From: M55B165 sp051744245
GTDB lineage: Bacteria; Actinomycetota; Humimicrobiia; Humimicrobiales; Humimicrobiaceae
Length of the DNA stretch: 18,442 nucleotides
Direction of reading: 5' to 3'
Assembly (NCBI GenBank): GCA_051744245.1
Contig: JBNJCV010000033.1
Location: 1-18,442, forward strand
The first letter of the stretch is position 1. Each line of letters begins with the position of its first letter. This document shows positions 1-7,097 of this stretch, piece after piece. The position numbers and the translations under genes are program-made. The notes beneath the pieces are model-generated. The model searched no databases. It worked only from the letters and a program-made list of their open reading frames with translations, and was not told the origin of the DNA.

Positions 1-418
1 GAAAGTCACGCCTTTCAATAGCTTTTTTTGCGCTGTCTAGCTGCATATGCTTGGGGTATACAGAAAGCAAGCCTCCGGTTTTTAAAATCCTGCTTATCTC
101 TATTAATAACTTCTCCCTTTCGGTTTCTGAAAAATAATATGGATGCAACACATCATACAGAAAAACTACATCCAGTATTCCTGTGCCTATCGGAACCTTC
201 ACTTTATCCTGTGAATTTATTATTACTACATTATCTAATTTGCAAGCATATATTTTTTTCCGCAATCCTTCTAAGACCTCTTGGTTCTTATCTATGGCAT
301 ATACAACACCACCGCTGCCAATTGCCTTTGCCAAAGGAATCGTATAGTTGCCCCTGCCACAACCAAAATCAAGTATCTTCTGGCCTATTCTTATCCCAAT
401 TTTCTCAAAAAAATACAC
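1..418 (-). CDS. Class I SAM-dependent methyltransferase, partial (3' end outside window)
   Basis: About 139 codons are visible, and the gene continues past the left edge. Reading the minus strand from a GTG at 418, motif I is ILDFGCGRGNYTIPLAKAIG. It is followed by the acidic strand-2 end VVYAIDKN, then LDVVFLYDVLHPYYF and a typical post-motif SRILKTGGLLSV. This is the UbiE-like Rossmann methyltransferase pattern; the substrate is unknown. Only about 15 residues precede motif I, where relatives usually have 30-50. Just upstream in the same frame are a TAG (422-424) and a TAA further on, so either translation starts at the weakly supported GTG or the N-terminus has been lost. No good Shine-Dalgarno is seen. 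It lies downstream of the leuB-like gene on the same strand. Family call is firm; intactness is doubtful. Confidence 0.75.
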   Translation of the reverse strand, partial: MYFFEKIGIRIGQKILDFGCGRGNYTIPLAKAIGSGGVVYAIDKNQEVLEGLRKKIYACKLDNVVIINSQDKVKVPIGTGILDVVFLYDVLHPYYFSETEREKLLIEISRILKTGGLLSVYPKHMQLDSAKKAIERRDF

Positions 419-442
419 TGGCTACCCAATAGTCATTTTATA

Positions 443-613
443 TTATGAACATATACCCATAATAATAAAAAAAAGTCTTTCTTTCAATAAGGAAATATTG
501 GCATTTAAGTCCACTTTATCCCGTAGTTTTTCAATAGCTCAAATGCCTAGAGGTTGCCAAAAAGTGTTCCTTGCTTTTTGCTGGTGGTAGGATAGTAAAA
601 AACTACCCTCCAT
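443..613 (-). other. Coding-like stretch with an internal TGA, possible gene remnant
   Basis: This lies in the 220-bp gap between the leuB-like gene and the methyltransferase. One minus-strand frame starts at ATG 613, runs 24 codons to a TGA (539-541), and continues in the same frame for about 31 codons to a TAA (443-445). The second part looks like protein (IEKLRDKVDLNANISLL, then a hydrophobic LFFIIMGIC end). TGA is used as a normal stop elsewhere in the window, so readthrough is not expected. There is no Shine-Dalgarno before the ATG. It may be a decayed small gene or a remnant of the methyltransferase's 5' region. I do not recognise the family. Confidence 0.2.
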
Positions 614-646
614 ATTTAAATGAAAATAAATAAAATTACTCTTCTT

Positions 647-1726
647 TTATTTTTCCCTTACATGCCTGGCTACCAGGTCTCCAACTTCTGAAGTACTGTA
701 ACCCATTTTCCCAGCGCTTAAGCTATCTATGTGAGTACATGTCTTAGAGACGGCTTCTTCTATTGCCTTTGCTGCTTCATTTTCACCAAGATGCTTTAGC
801 ATCATCCTTCCAGCTTCAATTGCAGCTAAGGGGTTTATAACATTCTTTCCGGTGTACTTAGGCGCTGAACCACCTATTGGCTCAAACATGGAAGTTCCCG
901 AAGGATTAATATTTCCTCCAGCTGCAATTCCCATACCTCCCTGTATCATGGCACCTAAATCAGTAAATATGTCCCCAAACATATTTGGTATTACAATAAC
1001 ATCATACCATTCCGGGTTCTTAACTGCCCACATGCACGCGGCATCAATATGATTATAGTCTGTTTCAATACCCGGGAAACTATCCTTCATTTCCATGAAA
1101 GCTTTAAACCAGAGGTCACCAACAAAAGTCAATACATTAGTCTTATGGACAAGAGTAAGCCTTCCAGGTTTCCCTTCTTTTTTTCTCTGCACCGCTAGCT
1201 CAAAAGAATATTTTAAGCAACGGTCTACCATTTCCCTGTCATATACCATAACCTGTGTTGCAACCTCATTAGGGGTTCCTTTCCTGCTAACTCCCCCATG
1301 GCCGGTATACAGCCCACCCGTATTTTCCCTGACCACCAGGAAGTCTATATCCTCCGGACTTTTATCCTTAAGCGGACAGTCCACCCCTGGGTAAAGCTTG
1401 ACTGGCCTCAGATTTATATATTGATCTAATGCAAACCTTAATTTAAGAAGTATTCCCTTTTCCAATATGCCAGGTGCAACATCGGGATGGCCTATTGCGC
1501 CCAGGTATATGGCTTTAAATTTTTTTAGTTCTTCTATTTCTGCATCATCTATAGTTTTGCCAGTTTCTAAAAATCTGTCCCCGCCAAAATCAAATTCAGT
1601 AAATGAAAAACTGATCCCAAATTTCTTACCGGCTGCATTAAGTATTTTTTTTCCTTCTGCTACAACTTCTGGCCCTGTTCCGTCTCCCGGAAGAATTGCT
1701 ATATCATAATGTTTTCTATTTGCCAT
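647..1726 (-). CDS. leuB: 3-isopropylmalate dehydrogenase-like decarboxylating dehydrogenase
   Basis: Member of the isocitrate/isopropylmalate dehydrogenase family (359 aa, normal length). LeuB carries out NAD-dependent oxidation and decarboxylation of 3-isopropylmalate in leucine synthesis, in the cytoplasm. Visible marks are the N-terminal AILPGDGTGPEVV, the substrate-site segment LKLRFALDQYINLRPVKLYP, and the metal/cofactor signature NMFGDIFTDLGAMIQGGMG followed by GSAPKYTGKN. The RFALDQYINLRPVKL wording resembles the actinobacterial LeuB/tartrate dehydrogenase-like branch, so tartrate or D-malate activity is possible. I chose ATG 1726, which has GGATGGTG a few bases upstream, over a TTG at 1741 with no ribosome site. 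No other leucine gene is present here, so context neither supports nor rejects the pathway. Confidence 0.85.
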   Translation of the reverse strand: MANRKHYDIAILPGDGTGPEVVAEGKKILNAAGKKFGISFSFTEFDFGGDRFLETGKTIDDAEIEELKKFKAIYLGAIGHPDVAPGILEKGILLKLRFALDQYINLRPVKLYPGVDCPLKDKSPEDIDFLVVRENTGGLYTGHGGVSRKGTPNEVATQVMVYDREMVDRCLKYSFELAVQRKKEGKPGRLTLVHKTNVLTFVGDLWFKAFMEMKDSFPGIETDYNHIDAACMWAVKNPEWYDVIVIPNMFGDIFTDLGAMIQGGMGIAAGGNINPSGTSMFEPIGGSAPKYTGKNVINPLAAIEAGRMMLKHLGENEAAKAIEEAVSKTCTHIDSLSAGKMGYSTSEVGDLVARHVREK

Positions 1727-1786
1727 TTTTACACCATCCAATAATTACTTTAAACAATCATTGCTATATTATATATAAATATTTAA

Positions 1787-1870
1787 TTATTTCACTACAT
1801 TTTTCAACATAACCCGTTTTTTTAAAAAAATAATGGCACTTCTTACCTTGGAAGCCCACCAGTCATACAT
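1787..1870 (-). CDS. Possible 27-aa small ORF upstream of the leuB-like gene
   Basis: In the divergent gap between leuB and pgi, the minus strand has ATG 1870 to TAA 1787-1789. The product would be 27 residues, beginning MYDWWASKVRSAIIF and ending in a basic, valine-rich tail. The frame stays open upstream of the ATG and reads NFWPT, so the ATG may not be the true start. The composition (aromatic head, basic amphipathic body) looks more like protein than random AT-rich DNA. However, there is no Shine-Dalgarno and I do not recognise a family. The same DNA on the minus strand can fold as a short GG-CTTC/GAAG-CC hairpin before ATTATTTTTTT, so it could instead be a leader with an attenuator for leuB, or part of an intergenic repeat. 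Confidence 0.2.
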   Translation of the reverse strand: MYDWWASKVRSAIIFLKKRVMLKNVVK

Positions 1871-1916
1871 TGTCGGCCAGAAATTCTTATAAATACAAAT
1901 TTCTATTCTACTCTAT

Positions 1917-1922
1917 TATAAT
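1917..1922 (+). promoter_or_regulatory. Candidate -10 box for pgi
   Basis: A perfect TATAAT lies about 30 bp before the pgi start. The bases 17 upstream (TACAAA, 1894-1899) are a poor -35. In DNA this AT-rich a TATAAT can occur by chance. Confidence 0.3.
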
Positions 1923-1952
1923 AAAAATATTAAAACTAACCATGGAGGCAGT

Positions 1953-3602
1953 ATGCTAAAGAAAATTAACCCCGTCAAAACCAATGCCTGGAAAAAACTT
2001 TTAAGGCATTACAAGGAAATAAAGGATGTCCCAATAAAGGAAATGTTTGAAAATTCCGAAGACAGATTTTCTGACTTTTCCTTACAATTTGAGGATATCC
2101 TGCTTGACTATTCCAAAAACATCTTAACCGAAAGAACTATTCAGTTTCTTCTTGAGTTAGCAGAAGAGACAGATTTGGAAGATGCAATAGATAAGATGTT
2201 TTCTGCAGATAAGATAAATGAGACTGAAAACCGGGCTGTCCTTCATATAGCTCTCAGGAACCTATCCAACAACCCCATTATTTTAGATGGAGAAAATGTT
2301 ATGCCCAAAGTTAATTCAGTGCTGGATAAAATGGAGCAATTCTCAGAAAAAATAATATCAGGTAAGTGGCGGGGTTATACTGGGAAAAGAATAAAAGATA
2401 TAGTAAATATCGGCATCGGAGGATCTGACCTTGGCCCAGCCATGGTCACAGAAGCGCTAAAGCCTTATAAAAAGAAAAACATAGATACCCATTTTGTTTC
2501 CAATGTTGATGGAACCCATATATCTGAAACCCTTAAAGGCTTAAGTCAGGAGACTACCCTTTTTATGATAGCTTCAAAATCCTTTACCACCCAGGAAACA
2601 ATGGCCAATGCCAGATATGCCCGGAAGTGGCTTTTGGATACTGCTAACAGGAGGGATGATATAAAGAAACATTTTGTAGCAATATCCACAAATACCCCAG
2701 CAGTAAAAGAATTTGGAATAGACCCGGATAATATATTTACATTCTGGGATTGGGTCGGGGGAAGGTATTCCCTTTGGTCAGCTATCGGCCTTCCTATAAC
2801 ATGCTCAATAGGATTTTCTAACTTCAGGTCACTTTTAGAAGGAGCACATGCCTTGGATAACCACTTCAGGCAGGCTCCTTTACACAAAAACATGCCAGTT
2901 ATCCTTGCCCTGGTTGGCATTTGGTATAATGACTTTTTTGGAGTTGATACCCATGCAATACTGCCATACGACCAATACATGCAAAAGTTTCCTGCATACC
3001 TTCAGCAGCTGGACATGGAAAGCAATGGCAAGTATATAGGAAGGGATAAAAAAAAGATAAATTACCAGTCAGGTCCAATTATATGGGGCCAACCTGGAAC
3101 CAATGGCCAGCATGCATTCTACCAGCTTATACACCAGGGAACAAAACTGGTCCCCTGTGACTTCCTTGCAGCTATATCCAGCCATAACCCTATAGGCACA
3201 CATCACGAAATGCTTCTTTCTAATTATTTTGCCCAGACAGAAGCGCTAATGAAAGGAAAAACCAAAAAACAAGTAATAGAAGAGCTTAAAGCTCAAGGCA
3301 AAAATAAGCAGGAAATTGAAAAGATAGCACCCTTTAAGGTTTTTGAGGGAAACCGCCCCACCAATTCCATATTATACAAAAAACTTACTCCCAGGACTTT
3401 GGGCAGCCTTATTGCCTTATACGAGCATAAGGTGTTTGTTCAGGGGGCAATATGGAATATATTTAGTTTTGACCAATGGGGAGTTGAACTGGGGAAAGAA
3501 CTGGCCAAAAACATTTTACCGGAATTGGAAGGTGAAGGAGAAATTAGCTCACATGATAGTTCCACCAATGGGTTGATAAATTATTTTAAAAATAACAGGT
3601 AA
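1953..3602 (+). CDS. pgi: Glucose-6-phosphate isomerase
   Basis: Interconverts glucose-6-phosphate and fructose-6-phosphate in glycolysis and gluconeogenesis, in the cytoplasm. The 549-aa length equals that of the E. coli enzyme, and this is the large bacterial/eukaryotic-type PGI. Visible motifs are NIGIGGSDLGPAMVTEAL (phosphate and sugar binding), family signature 1 in DWVGGRYSLWSAIGLPI, the active-site region GTNGQHAFYQLIHQG with His387, and signature 2 in FDQWGVELGKEL with Lys515. These give all the expected catalytic landmarks. ATG 1953 has GGAGG at 1944-1948 with a 4-nt spacer. It is transcribed alone, divergent from leuB and convergent with cobS, whose end lies only 7 bp away. No terminator hairpin fits between the two, so the transcripts probably overlap. 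Confidence 0.97.
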   Translation: MLKKINPVKTNAWKKLLRHYKEIKDVPIKEMFENSEDRFSDFSLQFEDILLDYSKNILTERTIQFLLELAEETDLEDAIDKMFSADKINETENRAVLHIALRNLSNNPIILDGENVMPKVNSVLDKMEQFSEKIISGKWRGYTGKRIKDIVNIGIGGSDLGPAMVTEALKPYKKKNIDTHFVSNVDGTHISETLKGLSQETTLFMIASKSFTTQETMANARYARKWLLDTANRRDDIKKHFVAISTNTPAVKEFGIDPDNIFTFWDWVGGRYSLWSAIGLPITCSIGFSNFRSLLEGAHALDNHFRQAPLHKNMPVILALVGIWYNDFFGVDTHAILPYDQYMQKFPAYLQQLDMESNGKYIGRDKKKINYQSGPIIWGQPGTNGQHAFYQLIHQGTKLVPCDFLAAISSHNPIGTHHEMLLSNYFAQTEALMKGKTKKQVIEELKAQGKNKQEIEKIAPFKVFEGNRPTNSILYKKLTPRTLGSLIALYEHKVFVQGAIWNIFSFDQWGVELGKELAKNILPELEGEGEISSHDSSTNGLINYFKNNR

Positions 3603-3609
3603 TCAACCA

Positions 3610-4452
3610 TTAAAAGAAACTAAACAATATAATGGTAATAGCCAGATAACTAATTTCTACAATCTGCGAAGTGGCCCCTACAATATCTCCATTAAGGCCG
3701 CCAATTTTTGAGGTAAAAAACCTTGAAAATACCATTAGAGCTAAATAAGCTAAAAGGAATATAACCAATGCCTTCAATAAAGGAATCGCTGCTAGCAAAA
3801 ATGAATAAACAAAGCTCTTGTAGATAAAAGGATAGCTGCCATTAAAAAATACCTCCAGCAAAAAATTAAAAATTAAAAACGCAATAACCGTATAAGTGGT
3901 AGCCCAAATAAACCGCCTTTTATTGTTCCCCGATTCAAATAACCCCGACAAGCTCTGTTTTTTAACCGGCCGGTAAAAAGATAAAATGTATACCATGCTC
4001 CACTTGCCAAAAACCGGCATAAATGCCAGCAACATGTAAAATACTAAAATTTTTTCTTCTGTAAGTATATATAGATAATAAGTAAAACCTATCCTGAGTA
4101 TCACCGAAAACAATATGGCCAATACTCCAAAAACGCCAATATCGCTTTTTTTCATTATTCTGTATATGCCCTGACCTGTTTTCCCGGAAAAAATGCCGTC
4201 AAAAACATCGGATAAGCCGTCATAATGCATGCCCCCAGTAATTATGGCCTCAAAGCCTACAACTAAAACTACCGCCAATATTGCCGGTAAAAATAAATTA
4301 AATACCCAGAAGGCAAGCGCTAAAAAAACTCCCACTATCAAACCGGTTAATGGGAAAAAAGTCAAAGTTCTGTAGAATCCTTCCCTAAGGCAATATCTGT
4401 CAGGTATCTTTATTATGGTTAAAAAACCAATAGAATTCAAAAAGTTCCTCAT
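3610..4452 (-). CDS. cobS: Adenosylcobinamide-GDP ribazoletransferase (cobalamin synthase)
   Basis: Last step of nucleotide-loop assembly: joins adenosylcobinamide-GDP and alpha-ribazole (phosphate) to give adenosylcobalamin (phosphate), in the inner membrane. The 280-aa protein is strongly hydrophobic with several membrane helices. It carries both family hallmarks: GGMHYDGLSDVFDG at residues 73-86, the Asp-rich, probably Mg-binding motif, and GGLNGDIVGATSQIVE near the C-terminus. It follows cobU by 3 nt. The only ribosome-site-like bases (AAGG) sit at the cobU stop, which suggests translational coupling. It is the last gene of the riboswitch-controlled operon. No alpha-ribazole-supplying cobT/cobC is in the window, so the lower ligand must come from elsewhere. 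Confidence 0.95.
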   Translation of the reverse strand: MRNFLNSIGFLTIIKIPDRYCLREGFYRTLTFFPLTGLIVGVFLALAFWVFNLFLPAILAVVLVVGFEAIITGGMHYDGLSDVFDGIFSGKTGQGIYRIMKKSDIGVFGVLAILFSVILRIGFTYYLYILTEEKILVFYMLLAFMPVFGKWSMVYILSFYRPVKKQSLSGLFESGNNKRRFIWATTYTVIAFLIFNFLLEVFFNGSYPFIYKSFVYSFLLAAIPLLKALVIFLLAYLALMVFSRFFTSKIGGLNGDIVGATSQIVEISYLAITIILFSFF

Positions 4453-4455
4453 ACC

Positions 4456-5031
4456 TTATTTCAACCTTTGCTTTAAGCCAGCAATAAAATAATACACTTG
4501 GCCGGCCTGGGAAGCTATTTCTTTATTTATCACACCCATAATATCCCTAAACAGCCTGCCCAGTGGAAATGGTGGCACTATACCCGCACCAACTTCATTT
4601 GAAACTATAACTGTCTTAAAATTTTTCTTTTTTATTATTTCCAACAAGTCTGAAAAAAAATCCCGGGCATATTCTTCAATTTCTTTTTCCTCCCGGTTGC
4701 TTAACACTTCCTGGTGTTCTATATCAAATTTTTCCAATATCCTAAACAGTAAGTTTGTAACACAATCCAGCAAAACTGCTCCATATCCATCTTTTTCAAT
4801 TTCATTAAAAATTTCTGCTATATCTTGTATTTCGTCTTCCTGCAACTCAAAGGTTTTCCAGTTTTTTGGTCTCCTTTTTCTGTGGGCTCTTATCCTCTTT
4901 TCCATTTCTATATCAGTAATTTTTGCAGTGGCAATATAGGCCACCTTATCAGATAAAGAAGATGCCAGCTCTTCTGCATATGAACTTTTTCCACTTCTTG
5001 CTCCGCCAAGTAAAAAATATATGTTTTTCAT
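4456..5031 (-). CDS. cobU: Adenosylcobinamide kinase / guanylyltransferase
   Basis: Bifunctional cytoplasmic enzyme: phosphorylates adenosylcobinamide, then transfers GMP to give adenosylcobinamide-GDP, the CobS substrate. Length is 191 aa, normal for the family. The P-loop is GGARSGKS (9-16). RAHRKRRPKNW places His50 where the guanylylated histidine of the family lies. LLDCVTNLL is the Walker B strand, and the C-terminal block contains VSNEVGAGIVPPFPLGRLFRD followed by a GLKQRLK end. All are standard CobU features. ATG 5031 has no clear Shine-Dalgarno (the preceding bases are CTCTCCAAAAAAA), unlike the two upstream operon genes. A 66-bp gap with a perfect palindrome separates it from btuF, so a secondary promoter is possible. 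Confidence 0.96.
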   Translation of the reverse strand: MKNIYFLLGGARSGKSSYAEELASSLSDKVAYIATAKITDIEMEKRIRAHRKRRPKNWKTFELQEDEIQDIAEIFNEIEKDGYGAVLLDCVTNLLFRILEKFDIEHQEVLSNREEKEIEEYARDFFSDLLEIIKKKNFKTVIVSNEVGAGIVPPFPLGRLFRDIMGVINKEIASQAGQVYYFIAGLKQRLK

Positions 5032-5041
5032 TTTTTTGGAG

Positions 5042-5056
5042 AGTTAATTATTAACT
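5042..5056. repeat. Perfect 15-bp palindrome between btuF and cobU
   Basis: AGTTAATTATTAACT, two 7-base arms around one central base, lies just ahead of cobU. It is AT-rich, so chance is possible. It could be an operator or a weak RNA hairpin. No T-tract follows it in the transcribed direction. Confidence 0.4.
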
Positions 5057-5097
5057 TTTCCTATAATAATATTTATACAGATAAAAATAAAATTATG

Positions 5098-6162
5098 TCA
5101 CTCAACAATTTCAAATTCTCCAAAAATATCCGGGTGCATTGCTTTTGCAAACATTAATAGCCCCTTAACCGTATTATGATTTGGCCTTACCACAGAATTT
5201 TCGGGAATTATAAAAACATTATCTTCTAAAACAGCTTTAACATTAGAAAACCTGGGGTCATCTAAAATAACATCTGCCGTTTTAGACTCATACATTCCCC
5301 CATCTCCAGCAATCATTATCCCGGGATTATTTTCCAACAATCTTTCTACGCTATACTCAACATATCCCTCAAGACCGTCAGCCGAAACAATGTTTATTCC
5401 TCCCGCCTTACTTATCATATCATCAATAAAAGTGCCTTTCCCTGCACTCCACAAGGGCTCGTCGTAGATTTCATAAAATACTTTTGGCTTTTCTTCTTCT
5501 TTTAAGCCAGACACCTTTGAATTGATTTCTTGCACTTCCGTTCTGAATTCTTCTTCTAATTCCCTGGCTTCTTCTTCTAAGCCCAATATAAGGCCGATAT
5601 TTGTAATTTCCCGGTAAGCTCCTTCAAAACTTTGTGCTTTAAATGTGTAAACCTTAATTCCAAAATCTTTAACTTTTGCAAAATCCTCATCAGCTTGACC
5701 TTCAAGCCTTACAATAACATCGGGATCAGCTTCTGCAATTTTTTCCATATTCAGTCCCTCGTAATCGCCGAAACCTTCCAGACCTTCAGCAAGCGGCTCC
5801 TCATTGTCTATACTCCAATTGTCTACCCCTACAACTTTACCCATACCGCCTATGGCATCAATTACTTCCAAAACGCTGGGAGCAAATACAATTAAAGATT
5901 CTGCCGGACTCTCAAGCATAACTTCATTTCCAAGCCCGTCAGTAACTGTAATTGGGCTGTTTACTGTCTCTTTTTCTTCAGGTGCGGTTTCCTCAACTGG
6001 AACTTCTTTTTCTGCTACTGCAGTTTCATCTATTTCTTCTACTACTTCGGTAGAATCCTCCACTATTTCAGATGTTTCCTGTTTTTTGCAGCCTACAAAA
6101 ACAATAGAAACTACCACTATTAACACTACAATCAATCCAATTGCCTGTAATGTCTTTGACAT
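5098..6162 (-). CDS. btuF: Corrinoid/iron-complex ABC transporter substrate-binding lipoprotein (BtuF-like)
   Basis: Probable extracytoplasmic corrinoid capture protein. A hydrophobic signal (residues 4-24) ends in lipobox FVGC with Cys25, so it should be lipid-anchored. Residues 26-69 form an unusual low-complexity linker rich in Glu and Val. The type III periplasmic-binding fold then begins with ITVTDGLGNEV and ESLIVFAPSVLEVI, and continues through EKIAEADPDVIV, the long-helix region, and a second lobe with FIDDMISKAGGINIV. This matches the BtuF/FepB class. Corrinoid specificity is inferred from its place between the adenosyltransferase and cobU behind a cobalamin riboswitch. No BtuC or BtuD homologue is in the window, so the permease must be encoded elsewhere. 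AGGAG (6168-6172) lies 5 nt before ATG 6162. Confidence 0.85.
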   Translation of the reverse strand: MSKTLQAIGLIVVLIVVVSIVFVGCKKQETSEIVEDSTEVVEEIDETAVAEKEVPVEETAPEEKETVNSPITVTDGLGNEVMLESPAESLIVFAPSVLEVIDAIGGMGKVVGVDNWSIDNEEPLAEGLEGFGDYEGLNMEKIAEADPDVIVRLEGQADEDFAKVKDFGIKVYTFKAQSFEGAYREITNIGLILGLEEEARELEEEFRTEVQEINSKVSGLKEEEKPKVFYEIYDEPLWSAGKGTFIDDMISKAGGINIVSADGLEGYVEYSVERLLENNPGIMIAGDGGMYESKTADVILDDPRFSNVKAVLEDNVFIIPENSVVRPNHNTVKGLLMFAKAMHPDIFGEFEIVE

Positions 6163-6185
6163 TTATTCTCCTTTCCTTATTAAAA

Positions 6186-6713
6186 TTATTTTTCTATTCC
6201 CTCTCTGGCAAGTACTCCCTTGGTATAGTAATGTTTTAATTCTTTCATTTCTGTTACCAAGTCAGCTCTTTTTAGTATTTCCCCACAAGCCATCCTTCCA
6301 GTCAAAATAAGTTCAACATTTTTGGGTTTGTTTTCAATTAATTCTACTGCATCCTTAGCTGAAATTAATTTAAAGTAGATAGCAATATTTATTTCATCTA
6401 GAATCACTACATCATACTTTCCTGAATTTATTACTTGTTTTAACTCATTTAATCCATTCTTCGCATGATCTATATCAGCTTGGACCGGTTTTCTCTTTAT
6501 AAAACACCCTCTTCCATACTGCTTTACAGTTATATTTTCACTTAATTTGCTTAAGGAATTTAACTCTGAATACTCCATCCCTTTTACAAGCTGGCCAATA
6601 AAGACACTCATATTGCTTCCTGCAGCCCTCAAGGCAAGGCCCAGGGCTGCGGTAGTCTTTCCCTTACCGTTTCCTGTATACACATGGGTATAGCCCTTGG
6701 TTAATTTTGCCAT
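6186..6713 (-). CDS. cobO: Corrinoid (cob(I)yrinate a,c-diamide) adenosyltransferase, CobO/BtuR type
   Basis: Transfers the 5'-deoxyadenosyl group of ATP to the Co(I) corrinoid, in the cytoplasm. The 175-aa length is typical. The characteristic P-loop is TGNGKGKTTAALG (residues 13-25). VVILDEIN is the Walker B-like strand, LILTGRMA follows, and the family C-terminus is YYTKGVLAREGIEK. I set the start at ATG 6713, with AGGAG at 6718-6722, rather than the in-frame TTG at 6728 that would sit inside the terminator's T-tract. It is the first gene after the cobalamin riboswitch and terminator, and 23 nt separate it from btuF. Because it acts on incomplete or complete corrinoids, it fits a salvage operon with cobU and cobS. 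Confidence 0.95.
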   Translation of the reverse strand: MAKLTKGYTHVYTGNGKGKTTAALGLALRAAGSNMSVFIGQLVKGMEYSELNSLSKLSENITVKQYGRGCFIKRKPVQADIDHAKNGLNELKQVINSGKYDVVILDEINIAIYFKLISAKDAVELIENKPKNVELILTGRMACGEILKRADLVTEMKELKHYYTKGVLAREGIEK

Positions 6714-6729
6714 TTTTCTCCTTTCCAAT

Positions 6730-6761
6730 AAAAAAGCCCTCCACCTCTTTTAGTGGAGAGC
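6730..6761 (-). terminator. Rho-independent terminator of the cobalamin riboswitch
   Basis: On the minus strand GCTCTCCAC and GTGGAGGGC pair over 9 bp (one G-U) around an 8-base loop, followed at once by TTTTTT. It sits 17 nt before the cobO start, as expected for transcriptional control. Bases 6742-6749, in the loop and 3' arm, can instead pair perfectly with 6799-6806, which would break the hairpin. Confidence 0.8.
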
Positions 6762-6773
6762 CAATTTTGCATT

Positions 6774-6806
6774 AAAAAACCCCACTCTCTTTCTACCGAA
6801 GAGGTG
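6774..6806 (-). terminator. Upstream hairpin plus T-tract: anti-antiterminator or first terminator
   Basis: Minus-strand CACCTCTT (6799-6806) pairs with AAGAGAGTG (6783-6791) over 8 bp with one bulged A and a 7-base loop. GGG and TTTTTT follow. The structure uses the same bases as the antiterminator arm, so it frees the downstream terminator. It also looks like a terminator itself. Confidence 0.5.
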
Positions 6807-6807
6807 C

Positions 6808-6965
6808 GATAATTATCTGCCAAACAGGTCTCCTGACTTATGGGTCTTTATTTTCCGCCTTCCCGGCAATAGCCAGTGGCATAATGAAAAATACTCACCC
6901 AAATACAGTGGCGGGACCGTTCCAGACTCTAACTGGATTCCCTCGTTTAGCAAACAAATATTTAC
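6808..6965 (-). promoter_or_regulatory. Cobalamin riboswitch aptamer
   Basis: The minus strand carries the ordered conserved blocks of the AdoCbl-class aptamer. These are GGGAATCCAGTTAGAGTCTG, ACGGTCCCGCCACTGTA, then the B12-box region GCCACTGGCTATTGCCGGGA (read from 6880) with GGGAAGGCGGA, and AAGTCAGGAGACCTG (6825-6839). The limits are approximate because the P1 ends are not certain. It is followed by a terminator and the cobO-btuF-cobU-cobS operon, so adenosylcobalamin should repress the operon. No gene lies between 6714 and 7097; this RNA leader and two opposed promoters fill the space. Confidence 0.96.
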
Positions 6966-6984
6966 TTTTAAATGAACTGGGGAC

Positions 6985-6993
6985 ACTATAACA
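6985..6993 (-). promoter_or_regulatory. Extended -10 promoter for the cobalamin operon leader
   Basis: The minus strand reads TGTTATAGT, an extended -10 (TGn plus TATAGT), about 20 bp ahead of the aptamer. No good -35 is seen at the normal distance, which fits an extended -10 promoter. Confidence 0.5.
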
Positions 6994-7097
6994 CAAAAAG
7001 CATAAAATAAATATACAATTTAGCCGGGTTCTTGATTTTATTTTATATTTTATTTAATATATTAAATTAATACATAAAAATTATTTAAAAGTAATCA

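Noticed and set aside
28..432. Plus-strand open frame of 134 codons
   Set aside because: It lies opposite the methyltransferase core, whose motifs are clear on the minus strand; its own translation has no recognisable pattern.
582..607. Hairpin (GGGTAGT/ACTATCC) downstream of the leuB-like gene as a terminator
   Set aside because: The stem is short and its Ts are in the loop, not after the 3' arm, so it does not fit an intrinsic terminator.
5804..6310. Plus-strand open frame of 168 codons, Ser/Thr-rich
   Set aside because: It is the complement of the Glu/Val-rich linker of the BtuF-like protein and the end of cobO; low-complexity antisense artefact.
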